NCBI GenBank assembly: GCA_036268875.1
Contig: DATATI010000036.1
Coordinates: forward strand, 62,001-126,000
From: Polyangia bacterium
Lineage (GTDB): Bacteria; Myxococcota_A; Polyangia; Fen-1088
DNA: 64,000 nucleotides
Reading direction: 5' to 3'
In this document: positions 8,826 to 18,741 of the stretch, piece by piece
Position numbering within the stretch: the stretch's first letter is position 1
How the letters are laid out: every line of letters begins with the position of its first letter
The notes under the pieces: model-generated
Database searches by the model: none
Told to the model about the DNA's origin: nothing
What the model saw: only the letters and a program-made list of their open reading frames with translations
Program-made: the position numbers and the translations under genes

Positions 8826-10297
8826 CGCGGTCGCTCCGCCCACGGGTAATGGCCCCCGTACGCGTCCTTCCCCCAGGTTTCGAAGCTGAGGCCGAAGTAT
8901 TCGCGCAGCAGCGCCACCAGGTTGGCGGGCGCCTCGCCGGCCAGCACCCGCTTCACCACGTCCTTGTGATCGGCATAGCGGCCGGTTTCCTGTTCGAAGA
9001 TCCAGCGGCACGGCTCGGAGCAGAAGATGTATTTCTGGCCGTTCGCCTGCACGGTGGTGGCGCCGTTGGCCCGCGGCGTCCCGTTGCACAGCACCAGCTG
9101 GCACAGGTGACAAAACCCGATGATCGCCGTGCCGTGCACGCCAAAGTCGTTGCTCGGATCCGTCTCTTTCCAGCGCTGGGTGATGCGTTCCCAGATCGGA
9201 TCCAGATCGTCCCACGACTCCGGATAGTGCGCGCGCAACCAGCGCCGTTCCTCCGGCCCTGGCACCACCAGATCGAACCAGACAGAAGCGCGATAGGTGT
9301 ACGCGCTGACGTAAACCATGTGGTGATAATTGTTCAGCGCCTGTTCGAACATCGGCCAGTACCAGGGACGCGACAGGCCGACGTCTTCCAACATGCGCAG
9401 GTACTGATCGACGATCCACTCCTGCACGAATTCTTTGAACGACGACGTCCGCTGGTGCAGCGGCGTCAGGTAATCCATGGCGAAGCCGGTGATCACGGCG
9501 AAAAGCAGCCAGCTGCGCCAGAACCATTTGTCCACCAGGTACTGGGCGTATTCGCGGTCGTGTTTGACCAGCGTGCGCAGCACGGGCTCGCCGATCTGGG
9601 CGTGGCGGGCCTCGTCGCTTTGAATGCTGCCCAGCATTTTTTCGAACAGGTGATCGCCCACCTGCCGGGCCAGCGCCGACAGCCCCACGAACTGAAGATT
9701 GGTGAAGCCGGTCTCGAAGACAAAGTTGGTGGCCACCGCGAATTCGATGGCGTTGGCGCCGGACAGAAGCTCGTCGCTGAGGTGGCGGGCGGCGATGGCC
9801 ACCCAGTTGTTCGAGTGATAAAGCCGGTGCGTCCAGTCAAACTGCGGATCGTGCGCCACCAGATCATGCATCAGCAAAAGCGGAATCTGGGTGTGGCGGA
9901 ATTCATCCAGGGCGCCGAACAGCGCGGTGGTTCGCCAGGCGCTGGTGCGGCCAAAGCGGGCGGCGCGCAGGTTGCCGATCACCGCGGCGAACTCGGCCAG
10001 GGGCAGACTGGCGGTGTGCAGTTTGACCGCGCTTAACCACTCGCGGGGCAGTTTGCGGAAATCATCGGGACGCCCCACCGCCTCTTGCACCGCGAACAAA
10101 GCCGATTCCTTTTCGTGCTGGGTGGCCACGTACTCGGCATAGGTGGTACGGAAAGGTTCGTCCCAGGCCGACCACTCTTCCCACGGCAGCCACGGCTGGC
10201 CAGCAGGGATAAGCGGGAAGGCCTCCGCTTCGGAGACGTAACTCGGCTGCCAGTCCAGGTGGCGGGCGAGATCGAACCACTGTGCGCGTTTGAGCAT
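8822..10297 (-). CDS. tmoA: Diiron monooxygenase hydroxylase, alpha subunit (TmoA-like)
   Basis: A 491-residue catalytic subunit of a soluble diiron monooxygenase (toluene-4-monooxygenase/alkene monooxygenase group). All six iron ligands are present: E102, E132 and H135 (in DEFRH), E195 (in FETGFTN), E229 and H232 (in SDEARH). Each is exactly two positions before the T4MO residues (104, 134, 137, 197, 231, 234) as I recall them, and T199 matches the active-site T201. A Cys-rich region near the C-terminus (FCHLCQ, FCSEPC) is also kept. The operon order alpha-gamma-Rieske-effector-beta matches tmoABCDE. The aromatic or alkene substrate cannot be read from the sequence. The promoter should lie in 10298-10402. 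Confidence 0.95.
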   Translation of the reverse strand: MLKRAQWFDLARHLDWQPSYVSEAEAFPLIPAGQPWLPWEEWSAWDEPFRTTYAEYVATQHEKESALFAVQEAVGRPDDFRKLPREWLSAVKLHTASLPLAEFAAVIGNLRAARFGRTSAWRTTALFGALDEFRHTQIPLLLMHDLVAHDPQFDWTHRLYHSNNWVAIAARHLSDELLSGANAIEFAVATNFVFETGFTNLQFVGLSALARQVGDHLFEKMLGSIQSDEARHAQIGEPVLRTLVKHDREYAQYLVDKWFWRSWLLFAVITGFAMDYLTPLHQRTSSFKEFVQEWIVDQYLRMLEDVGLSRPWYWPMFEQALNNYHHMVYVSAYTYRASVWFDLVVPGPEERRWLRAHYPESWDDLDPIWERITQRWKETDPSNDFGVHGTAIIGFCHLCQLVLCNGTPRANGATTVQANGQKYIFCSEPCRWIFEQETGRYADHKDVVKRVLAGEAPANLVALLREYFGLSFETWGKDAYGGHYPWAERPR

Positions 10298-10402
10298 GGC
10301 GCGCCAAAGATCAGCGTAACGCTTTTCCGGATTTTTCGCTCGCCTGGCGACCGCTTCGCTCGACGCCGAGAGTTTTCTTCAAGGAACCTGGAGGCCCGCT
10401 GC

Positions 10403-11410
10403 TTAAAGACGCCGGGCCGAGCGAAACGATCGGGCGTAAAGCCCTGTTCCGTCGAGCAGCGAAGCGCCGTGCTCGTCACCCAATGTAGGTCCGTTGGCGC
10501 CCTTGCGGCTGGAGATAAACCGAAGGTGCCCGCCGAGATCTTTGTCCAGGTAGATGCCCACGTGATCGATGGCGGTGCCGTCGGAGGGATCGGCGTCGAA
10601 AAACACCAGGTCGCCCGGCTGCAGCCGATCGAGGGGCGGTGGCGCTGTCGTGGTTCCCCTCGCTGCATGCCTGGCGATGATCACCACGCCGGGCGCCAGC
10701 GTGTTCATCTGCGCGGCCCGGCGCGGGATGGCGTCTCCGACGGTGACCGCCGCGTGCGCCATCGGCAGACCAGCGCGAAAACCCCAGATCATGCGGATGA
10801 ACCCAGAGCAATCCAGACTGTGCAACATGTCGCCGCGTGGTCGCCTTTTCTTCCCGTCGGCGAAGGACCACGGCTGGCCCAGGTAATCGTTGAAGTCGGC
10901 GCCTTCTCGGCGCGCGCCGCGAATTCCAGGCGGCCCATAGTCGGCGTCGCCGGCGATCTGCACCTGGTGGTCGTCGAACAGGGGCGGCGCGCCGGCGATG
11001 TATTGCATCGATAGCGCCAGAATGTCCGGACGGGCGTCGGCCAGCGCGGCGTTCAGCCAGGCGGTGGTGGCGACGTCGATCGTGCCGGCGAACGGCGCGG
11101 GCAGCACGCGAACCCAGGCCGTGGTGACCACGGCGGACTTGGCGGTGGCCTCTTCGAAGCGGCGTTTCGGCCCCACCAAGACGACGCTGCGGGCGTCGTC
11201 CGTCAGCATCGCGCGCGCCGTGCCGCAGGGTCGTTCCACCCGCGTACGCGGTGGATCAGCCAGGCGGGTCAGGCAGAACGCATCGACTGCCGGCGTCGGC
11301 GGCGGTGTTCGATCGACGGCGGTCGCACCGGCAGGCAGCAACCCCGTGCAGGCGCCGGCGATCAATCCAGCGCCGCACGCGACGATGGCCAAGCCGCGCA
11401 GTGAAATCAT
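10403..11410 (-). CDS. NlpC/P60-family cell-wall hydrolase lipoprotein
   Basis: A 335-residue predicted lipoprotein. The ATG at 11410 gives a signal peptide with lipobox LIAGAC. The C-terminal half is an NlpC/P60 papain-like domain: catalytic Cys in SLDCSGFIRMIWG, catalytic His in AIDHVGIYLD, and the conserved LQPGDLVFF before it. Such enzymes cut the D-Glu/diamino-acid bond in peptidoglycan stem peptides. The region between lipobox and catalytic domain (about 150 residues) is unassigned. The gene is divergent from the ThuA-like gene at 11490, with an 80-bp shared upstream region. An upstream in-frame extension runs into that region and is not used. Confidence 0.87.
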   Translation of the reverse strand: MISLRGLAIVACGAGLIAGACTGLLPAGATAVDRTPPPTPAVDAFCLTRLADPPRTRVERPCGTARAMLTDDARSVVLVGPKRRFEEATAKSAVVTTAWVRVLPAPFAGTIDVATTAWLNAALADARPDILALSMQYIAGAPPLFDDHQVQIAGDADYGPPGIRGARREGADFNDYLGQPWSFADGKKRRPRGDMLHSLDCSGFIRMIWGFRAGLPMAHAAVTVGDAIPRRAAQMNTLAPGVVIIARHAARGTTTAPPPLDRLQPGDLVFFDADPSDGTAIDHVGIYLDKDLGGHLRFISSRKGANGPTLGDEHGASLLDGTGLYARSFRSARRL

Positions 11411-11489
11411 CTGCCGCACCACCCTATCGAACCCGCTTGACCGTCGCCACCTTTCGACTAGCGTCGCACACAGAAGGTTTGGTGCGCTT

Positions 11490-12617
11490 TTGAAAACACG
11501 TTCAACTTGGGGGTTGGCCGTCGGGGCGCTGGTCGGCAGTCTGCTGGCCGCCCAATCGGCGTCGGCCGTGGCGCCGTTCAAGATCTTCATGATCGCCTCG
11601 ACCGCGCCCGATCATCTGGAGATGACCGCGGCGGCCCGCACCGCGCTGGCCCAGCTGGGACCGGCCAACGGTTTCACCGTCGATTTCACCACCGATCCGA
11701 CGCTGATCAACGACGCCAATCTGGCCCAGTATCAAGTCTTCCTGCAGATGCACCTGGCCCCGTTCGAGATCAACCTTGATCAACGCGGCCCGCTGGAGCG
11801 ATTTGTTCAATCGGGCAAGGGCTGGGTGGGCGTGCACGGCGCTGGACTTATCATTCCCTCGTCGTACGTGAAGCGGAACTATCCCAACTGGGATTTTTAT
11901 TCGACGCTGCTGGGCGGGATCGTCTGGGTGACGCACCCGGCGTTGCAGAACGGAACCGTGATCATCGAGGATCGCGCGCAGCCGATGACCAAGAACTTGC
12001 CGGCGACGTTCACCATCCGTGACGAGTGGTACGAATGGGACGCCAATCCTCGCACGAAGGTGCACGTCCTGGGCGATGCGGACGAGAAGACTTATCAGCA
12101 GGTGAAGCCGCAGGGCGACCACCCGATGATCTGGACCTGTCCGGCGTTCCAGCGCGCGATCTATATCGGCATTGGTCACGACGCCTCGGACTGGAACAAC
12201 AACAATTTTTCGATGCTGATTCGCGATTCGTTGTTGTGGGCGGCCAGCGGAACGCTAACGGCTCCGCCGACCGACGGCGGTGTCGACGGGAGCAGCGCTG
12301 ACGCGGCCAGCGCGGACGGCGACGTCACGAACGGCGGCGACGCGGCGGCTGACAGCCTCAGCGCCGACGGCGGAGGAAGCGGCGGCCAGGCGACGGGCGG
12401 CAGCGGCGGCGGGACGGCCGGCGGCGGAGCAGGCGGAGGCAAATTCGGAACCGGGGGCGCGGCGGGCGGAGCAGGGAGGTCCGGCAGTGCTGACCACGGT
12501 GGCTCTGGCGCTTGTTCTTATGGTGCTGGCGGCGGCGTCAGTGCCATGGGCGGCATTTTGTTTGTGACATTGATCGCGCACCGGCGCAGGCCGCAGAAAC
12601 GCCGGCCACGGGCCTGA
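11490..12617 (+). CDS. ThuA-like domain protein with MYXO-CTERM-like anchor
   Basis: A 375-residue exported protein. The best start is TTG 11490, preceded by agaagg (11472-11477), which gives a signal peptide (hydrophobic core LAVGALVGSLLA, cut after ASA). Residues about 30-260 form a ThuA-like class-I-amidotransferase-fold domain: GWVGVHGAG, LLGGIVWVTHPAL, IRDEWYEW, HPMIWTC and IGIGHDA are the usual ThuA landmarks. A long Gly/Ala/Asp-rich spacer follows, ending in GACSYGAGG, a hydrophobic stretch (GGILFVTLIA) and HRRRPQKRRPR: the Cys/hydrophobic/Arg pattern of MYXO-CTERM sorting tails. The ATP/sugar-related role of ThuA is not established; carbohydrate metabolism at the surface is the usual guess. 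Confidence 0.8.
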   Translation: MKTRSTWGLAVGALVGSLLAAQSASAVAPFKIFMIASTAPDHLEMTAAARTALAQLGPANGFTVDFTTDPTLINDANLAQYQVFLQMHLAPFEINLDQRGPLERFVQSGKGWVGVHGAGLIIPSSYVKRNYPNWDFYSTLLGGIVWVTHPALQNGTVIIEDRAQPMTKNLPATFTIRDEWYEWDANPRTKVHVLGDADEKTYQQVKPQGDHPMIWTCPAFQRAIYIGIGHDASDWNNNNFSMLIRDSLLWAASGTLTAPPTDGGVDGSSADAASADGDVTNGGDAAADSLSADGGGSGGQATGGSGGGTAGGGAGGGKFGTGGAAGGAGRSGSADHGGSGACSYGAGGGVSAMGGILFVTLIAHRRRPQKRRPRA

Positions 12618-12796
12618 AATCGTCCGATAAATAAACCGGCTCTCGGCGCCGTCCAAGCCGGCGAGGCCGAAGATTTGCCCTCACCCACTTCCGCCAGCCG
12701 ATTTCGTCGCAATATTTTCGGGGTGGGCGCAGTTTATCCGAAAGACACCACCAGCCATTCGTTAAGACGGTGCGTGAAAGTGAGGCGTTCGCGATC

Positions 12797-14710
12797 ATGA
12801 GCCACATCCCGGGAACAGAAGAGCAAAGTCCCTTTGTCCGCACGCTGCACGGAGGCTCGGGCATTCCGGGATCAGAGGTGGTGGCCGATCGCACCGGATC
12901 GATCTACAAGCTCGGCCGTCGGCTGGGAACAACGGGCGACGTCTTCGAGCTTGAGGACAGCGCCTTCGCCGAGCCGGCGGTGATCAAACTGTTTCCGCGC
13001 GCCGCCGGGCTGGACGCTTACGCGCTGGACGCGTTCGCGCGCGCCGCCGCGGCGGCGTCGGCCATCGGCCATCCGCAGATCGCGCGCACTCTCGACGCCG
13101 GCGTGCTGGAGAACGGCACGCCCTTCCTGGTGGTCGAAAGATTGACGGGCCAGACACTGAAAGAGCTCCTCGCGCATCGGGTGGCGCTGGCGCCGGCCGA
13201 TGGTTTGGCGCTGCTCCGTGCCGTCGGTGGCGCGTTATCCGCTGCGCACGAGGCCGGTCTGGTGCACGGCGAGCTTCGCCCCGACAATATCTTTGTCGTC
13301 GACAGCCAACGGCGCGCCGGGCCGGGCCGTGGACCGGCAGTCAAGGTTCTGGACTTCGGCGTCTCGTATCTGACCGCGCCGCTTCGGCAGATGGGACTGG
13401 CGGTCAGCGACGAGGCGCTGTCATTTCTCAGTCCCGAACAGATGCAGGTGCAGGTGCTGCCCGACGAGCTCGACGGCCGCACCGACGAATATGCTCTGGC
13501 GGTGGTGGCGCACCGTTTGCTGGCGCCGGCGCAAGCGCGGCGCTCACCGGCTTTGACGGCGGTGTTGAGCATGGCCCGCAGCGAGAAGGCCGCCGATCGT
13601 TTCGACAGCATCGAGCTTTTCCTGACCGCGCTCGGCGAGGTGGTGGGGGGCGCCGGTTCGACCGCCGCCTTCGGCGTGCGACGCGAAACGCTGAAGCCGT
13701 TGCCGGACACAGACATCACGCCCATCGGCGGCGGCACGCCGTCGCCGCGGCCCATGCCTCGCCACCTGGCCCGCGGTGGCCAGAGCGGCGGCTACGGGAC
13801 GATGACCCGGCAGTTTTTCGAGGAAGGCAACCGGATGGACGAAGAAGCGGTCGCCGCCGCGCGAAATCCGTCGCTGGCGGTGGCAACATCCGGGGCCTCG
13901 CTGTCGGCGCTGCGCATCCCCACCCACCGCGGTCGCAAGGTGGTGGCCGCGGTGGCCGTGCTTGCCGTGGCCGGTGTGGTGGCGATGGCGTGGTCGGGCA
14001 TGTGGGGTCCGCTGCTGGCGGTTCGGGAGAACGCTGGTGTCGTGTTCTCGAAATTGCAGCACCCGAACGGCTCGGAAGCGCGACCTCTGCCGCCAACCGG
14101 CGCATCCGCGCCGATCAAGCCTGCGATCCCGGTCGCGTCGGCGGCCGCCCCCGCCGCGCCAGGCGCAGCGATCGCCGCCGCGCCGATGCCGTCGCCGTCC
14201 GTGGTCACCGAGCAGCCAACGCCGCGGACGGAAAAAACCGCCGTGGCCGCCGCGCCAGTCGCTGCTTCACCGAAGCCCTCGCCCGAGCGGGCCACCGCCC
14301 CATCGCCGACCGCCCAGCGGCCGAAGGCGAATGAAACAATCGCGAACCCCGGCGACGATCTGGCGTCGTCTCGCCGCCCGGCGCCAGCTGTGCAGCGGGC
14401 GTCCGGCCGGCACGAGCCGCTGCGCGGGTACGTCTGGTCGCCGAAGGAACGTCGTCTGGTTCGATCGAATCGTTCGGACGCCGACGCGCCTCTCCCGCTC
14501 TCGCGGCAATCAACATCATCATTATCATCATCGCCCCCGTCATCGGCGCCTGCGCAATGGGCGGTCCCATCGCCGTCGGCGGCCTCCTTTTCATCCCTGC
14601 CGGTTCCCTCGCCGATCGAGCCGCCGCCCCAGGCGCCGCCCGTCCTCGATCCGGGAGCCCACGAACCCTCGCCGTCTCCGGCTCCGTCGCCCGCGCCCGT
14701 CGTTCCTTAG
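12797..14710 (+). CDS. Membrane-anchored serine/threonine kinase-like protein (probable pseudokinase)
   Basis: A 637-residue protein. The kinase fold spans about residues 35-290: degenerate Gly loop (GRRLGTTGD), ATP-site Lys K64 (AVIKLF), hinge LVVERL, catalytic loop HGELRPDN (157-164) and DFG at 186-188. The catalytic Asp of HRD/HGD is replaced by E159, and the alpha-C Glu position is in an Ala run (FARAAAAASA), so catalysis is doubtful. Next come a 100-residue linker, one membrane segment (about 380-400, VVAAVAVLAVAGVVAMAW) and a long Pro/Ala/Ser-rich tail. ATG 12797 is preferred; GTG 12770 is in frame. A scaffold or signalling role is inferred. Confidence 0.85.
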   Translation: MSHIPGTEEQSPFVRTLHGGSGIPGSEVVADRTGSIYKLGRRLGTTGDVFELEDSAFAEPAVIKLFPRAAGLDAYALDAFARAAAAASAIGHPQIARTLDAGVLENGTPFLVVERLTGQTLKELLAHRVALAPADGLALLRAVGGALSAAHEAGLVHGELRPDNIFVVDSQRRAGPGRGPAVKVLDFGVSYLTAPLRQMGLAVSDEALSFLSPEQMQVQVLPDELDGRTDEYALAVVAHRLLAPAQARRSPALTAVLSMARSEKAADRFDSIELFLTALGEVVGGAGSTAAFGVRRETLKPLPDTDITPIGGGTPSPRPMPRHLARGGQSGGYGTMTRQFFEEGNRMDEEAVAAARNPSLAVATSGASLSALRIPTHRGRKVVAAVAVLAVAGVVAMAWSGMWGPLLAVRENAGVVFSKLQHPNGSEARPLPPTGASAPIKPAIPVASAAAPAAPGAAIAAAPMPSPSVVTEQPTPRTEKTAVAAAPVAASPKPSPERATAPSPTAQRPKANETIANPGDDLASSRRPAPAVQRASGRHEPLRGYVWSPKERRLVRSNRSDADAPLPLSRQSTSSLSSSPPSSAPAQWAVPSPSAASFSSLPVPSPIEPPPQAPPVLDPGAHEPSPSPAPSPAPVVP

Positions 14711-14824
14711 TCCGGCCGCGCGGCCGTTCCATGGGGGGGGCCGCGCCGGCCGGTGGATTGGGCGTCAAAAAAATAGGCGCCCCGACTCATCGCCGTTCGT
14801 TCTCTTGCCGCCGTCCCGGGGGAA

Positions 14825-15157
14825 GTGGCCGGCGCGCTGGTCTTTCTAGCGGTACGCGAATTGCGTCCTTTGGCGGCAAATCGGATGCGGATTTTGGAGG
14901 CGCGGTTTCATCCCGACGCTCAGCTGACGGGCGAGGGCATCGTGGTCGGCCGGGTGCGTTGCACCGGCGGCAAGGCGACCGTTGAAGCTCAGCCCGGCGT
15001 CGCCACCTCCGGTCCACCCGCCACCATGTTGCACAAGCTACAGTACCTGGTGAGCATCTGCGTCCCGGGCCCTTTCGATCGGTTGCGCCGTCTGCGCAGC
15101 CGCTACTGGTCGTTTGTGGAGATCGCGCCTCCGGGCGCCGAAAAAGGAGAAGGGTGA
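14825..15157 (+). CDS. Small protein of unknown function upstream of Pal-like gene
   Basis: Up to 110 residues from GTG 14825 (preceded by a G-rich, SD-like stretch), or 90 from ATG 14885. The sequence is mixed and protein-like (RMRILEARFHPDAQL, YLVSICVPGPFDRLRRLRSRYW), with no signal peptide and no domain I recognise. The stop lies just before the Pal-like ATG at 15160, and the SD of that gene (aaaggagaaggg) lies within its last codons, suggesting an operon. The coding call rests on codon style and spacing, so it is tentative. Confidence 0.5.
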   Translation: MAGALVFLAVRELRPLAANRMRILEARFHPDAQLTGEGIVVGRVRCTGGKATVEAQPGVATSGPPATMLHKLQYLVSICVPGPFDRLRRLRSRYWSFVEIAPPGAEKGEG

Positions 15158-15159
15158 TC

Positions 15160-15666
15160 ATGAAACGTGGTGGTTGGTTCGTGTTGTCTGGTTTGGTCTC
15201 GGTCGTGGCGGCAGGTGGCTGTTCCCATCAGACGCCGCCGGCGCCGCAGCAACCCACGGCGGCAGAAATCCCCCCGGCGGTGAAGGCGGCACCTCGGGTG
15301 GCCCGCGTCGAAGCGCCGCCGGCGGCGATGCAGTCGACGGATCCGGCGTCGATTTACTTTGATTTTGATTCGTCGCTGCTGGGCGCCGACGCGCGCAACA
15401 CACTGGCCAAGGTGGCCACCAAGCTCAAGGACCAGGACGCCACCGCCATCTCCGTCGAGGGCAACTGCGACGAGCTCGGCACCGTCGAGTACAACCTGGC
15501 ACTGGGGCAGCAGCGCGCCGACGCCGCCAAACAATACCTGGTGCGCATGGGCGTCGACCCACGGAAGGTGCAGACCGCCAGCTATGGGTCACAACGCCCG
15601 CGCTATCCTGGCCACGACGACAGCGCGCGCGCCAAGAACCGTCGCGACGACATCGTCAATCGATGA
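15160..15666 (+). CDS. Peptidoglycan-associated lipoprotein (Pal/OmpA-C family)
   Basis: A 168-residue lipoprotein: signal peptide with lipobox AAGGC (Cys about residue 21), a Pro/Ala-rich linker, then an OmpA-C peptidoglycan-binding domain from about residue 65 (IYFDFDSSLL, VEGNCDELGTVEYN, LGQQRADAAKQYL, YGSQRP, RAKNRRDDIV). The GNCDELGTxEYN motif is the Pal signature for binding diaminopimelate and Tol partners. It anchors the outer membrane to the wall as part of the Tol-Pal complex. Other tol genes are not adjacent, so it may be one of several Pal paralogues. The ATG at 15160 follows a strong SD; GTG 15154 is also in frame. Confidence 0.9.
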   Translation: MKRGGWFVLSGLVSVVAAGGCSHQTPPAPQQPTAAEIPPAVKAAPRVARVEAPPAAMQSTDPASIYFDFDSSLLGADARNTLAKVATKLKDQDATAISVEGNCDELGTVEYNLALGQQRADAAKQYLVRMGVDPRKVQTASYGSQRPRYPGHDDSARAKNRRDDIVNR

Positions 15667-15718
15667 CGGTGCGCTGCGCGCGCGTCGCCGGCGAAAATGA
15701 TGTCTCATACTCGTCTCG

Positions 15719-17215
15719 ATGGCGCGCGCACGAAAATTGAGTCTGTCTGTCCGTCTGGCGTTGGCGTCGCTGGGGACGGCGGTGGCGATCGGAACGGTGT
15801 GCGCGGTGGGGATGTTCTCGCTGGACGACGTGTGGCGCACGTCCAGCGTGTCGGTGTCGCGGCACCTCGAGCTTTTGGACGACGCCGCCGCTTTCGGCGC
15901 GCTGCTTTACCAGAAAGGATTCGCCGCCGAGTACATGCTGACGCGCGATCGCCGCTGGCTGGCCGAGCTGGAGAGCAGCCGCGCGCCGTTCGAGCAGTGG
16001 CTGCGGCAGGCGCGCTCGACCGCCGGCAGCGCCGACGAAGGGCAACTGCTGGATCAGATCCAAAACGAATACAGCGCCTACGACCTGGGCCGCAACGAAG
16101 CGATCACCTTGTTCGACGCGGGCGAGCAGGACAAGGCGGTGCGTTCGCTGGCCGGCAATTACGCCCACCTGCAACGGCTGCTGGCGCTGTTCACCCAGTC
16201 GGGCCAGCTTGGCCGTCGTCAGCTGGCTGGTCAGTTTGGCGCCGCCGAAAAATCCGTCAGCCGGATGGCGCGCGTGCTGGTGGGCACCAGCATCGCCGGC
16301 GCGCTGGCCAGCCTGCTGGTTGGTTTCTGGTGGGCGCGGCGAATCACCCGCCCGATCTACGAGCTGCGGGTGATGGTCGATATGGCCGCCGAACGCACGC
16401 GCATCCAGGTCCGTTCCGGGCGGCAAGACGATCTCGAGAGCCTGGGCGAGCAGGTGGGCGCCCTGGTGAAGAAGCTGGAAGATACCGACGCTGCGCTGGT
16501 CGAGCACCGGCGCCGCCTGATTCAAAGCGAGAAGCTGTCTGCGGTGGGCGAGATCTCGGCCAAGCTGGCCCACGAGGTGCTAAACCCGCTGGCGGGGATG
16601 AAAGCCGCCGTGCAACTGCTGGCGCGTCCGGGGCATCCGCCTTCGCCGGGCCAGCTCGGCGAGACCGCCGAAGCGCTGAACCGGGAGATCACCCGCGTGG
16701 AGGCGTTACTGCGGCGGCTGACCAACTATGCGCGGCCGCTGGCTCCGCGCATCGAGGTGTGCACGGTGACCAGCCTGCTGGACGGCGCGGCCGACGCTGC
16801 GCGGGCCACCTTCGCCCGGCTGGGCGTGATGTTGTCCCGCGCCCAAGAATCGGAGCTGCCGCCGCTCGAGGTGGACCCGCTGCTTTTGACCCAGGCGCTG
16901 ACCAATCTTCTGATCAACGCCGCCGAAGCGTCACCCCTCGGATCGACGGTCACCGTCACCGCGGCCAGCCGGCCGTCGCTGGGACAGCCGTCAGTGGCGA
17001 TCAGCGTCGCCGACTGCGGCAGCGGGATCGCGCCGCCGCACCTGGCGCGCCTCTTTCAACCGTTCTTCACCACCAAGGCCAACGGTCATGGCCTGGGTCT
17101 GGCGGTCAGTCAGAACGTCCTGGCCGAACACGGCGGCCGCATCACCGCCGAGAACAAAGCGCCGCTGGTCGGCCCGGGCGCGGTCTTCACCGTGCACGTC
17201 CCCATCGTTCGGTGA
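15719..17215 (+). CDS. Membrane sensor histidine kinase (HAMP, NtrB-like)
   Basis: A 498-residue kinase starting at the ATG at 15719. Layout: membrane segment about residues 10-32; an extracytoplasmic helical sensor of about 150 residues (four-helix-bundle style, FAAEYMLTRDRRW, NEYSAYDLGRNEA); a second membrane segment about 185-205; HAMP linker (WWARRITRPIYELRVMVD); H-box AKLAHEVLNPLAGMKAAV; and a HATPase domain with NLLINAAEAS, DCGSGIAPPHL and GHGLGLAVS. The HEVLNPL form of the H-box resembles NtrB kinases. Its stop lies 7 nt before the NtrC-like gene, making an obvious kinase/regulator pair. The signal sensed is unknown. Confidence 0.94.
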   Translation: MARARKLSLSVRLALASLGTAVAIGTVCAVGMFSLDDVWRTSSVSVSRHLELLDDAAAFGALLYQKGFAAEYMLTRDRRWLAELESSRAPFEQWLRQARSTAGSADEGQLLDQIQNEYSAYDLGRNEAITLFDAGEQDKAVRSLAGNYAHLQRLLALFTQSGQLGRRQLAGQFGAAEKSVSRMARVLVGTSIAGALASLLVGFWWARRITRPIYELRVMVDMAAERTRIQVRSGRQDDLESLGEQVGALVKKLEDTDAALVEHRRRLIQSEKLSAVGEISAKLAHEVLNPLAGMKAAVQLLARPGHPPSPGQLGETAEALNREITRVEALLRRLTNYARPLAPRIEVCTVTSLLDGAADAARATFARLGVMLSRAQESELPPLEVDPLLLTQALTNLLINAAEASPLGSTVTVTAASRPSLGQPSVAISVADCGSGIAPPHLARLFQPFFTTKANGHGLGLAVSQNVLAEHGGRITAENKAPLVGPGAVFTVHVPIVR

Positions 17216-17222
17216 CACGCTG

Positions 17223-18617
<1,395 letters not shown>

Positions 18618-18741
18618 GCGAGCACCGTTGCGCCGCCCGGCCCGCAGTGCCAAGTTTGCCGGCGATCGTGTGCTATGACCTGTTTTTTACCGGCCGCCGG
18701 TGGCGATTCCGACGGAAGGTCGCGGAAATCCGGGAGCGGCG

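Noticed and set aside
8826-9527. N-terminal extension of the gamma-subunit frame
   Set aside because: It lies inside tmoA in another frame and the real TmoB start is the ATG at 8825.
10998-11489. Open frame upstream of the ThuA-like protein
   Set aside because: It is antisense to the NlpC/P60 lipoprotein and lacks a signal peptide, while the TTG at 11490 gives a proper one.
14500-14545. cat/atc short tandem repeat as a phase-variable tract
   Set aside because: It is a Ser-rich trinucleotide run in the coding frame of the kinase-like gene; too irregular and short to argue for slippage.
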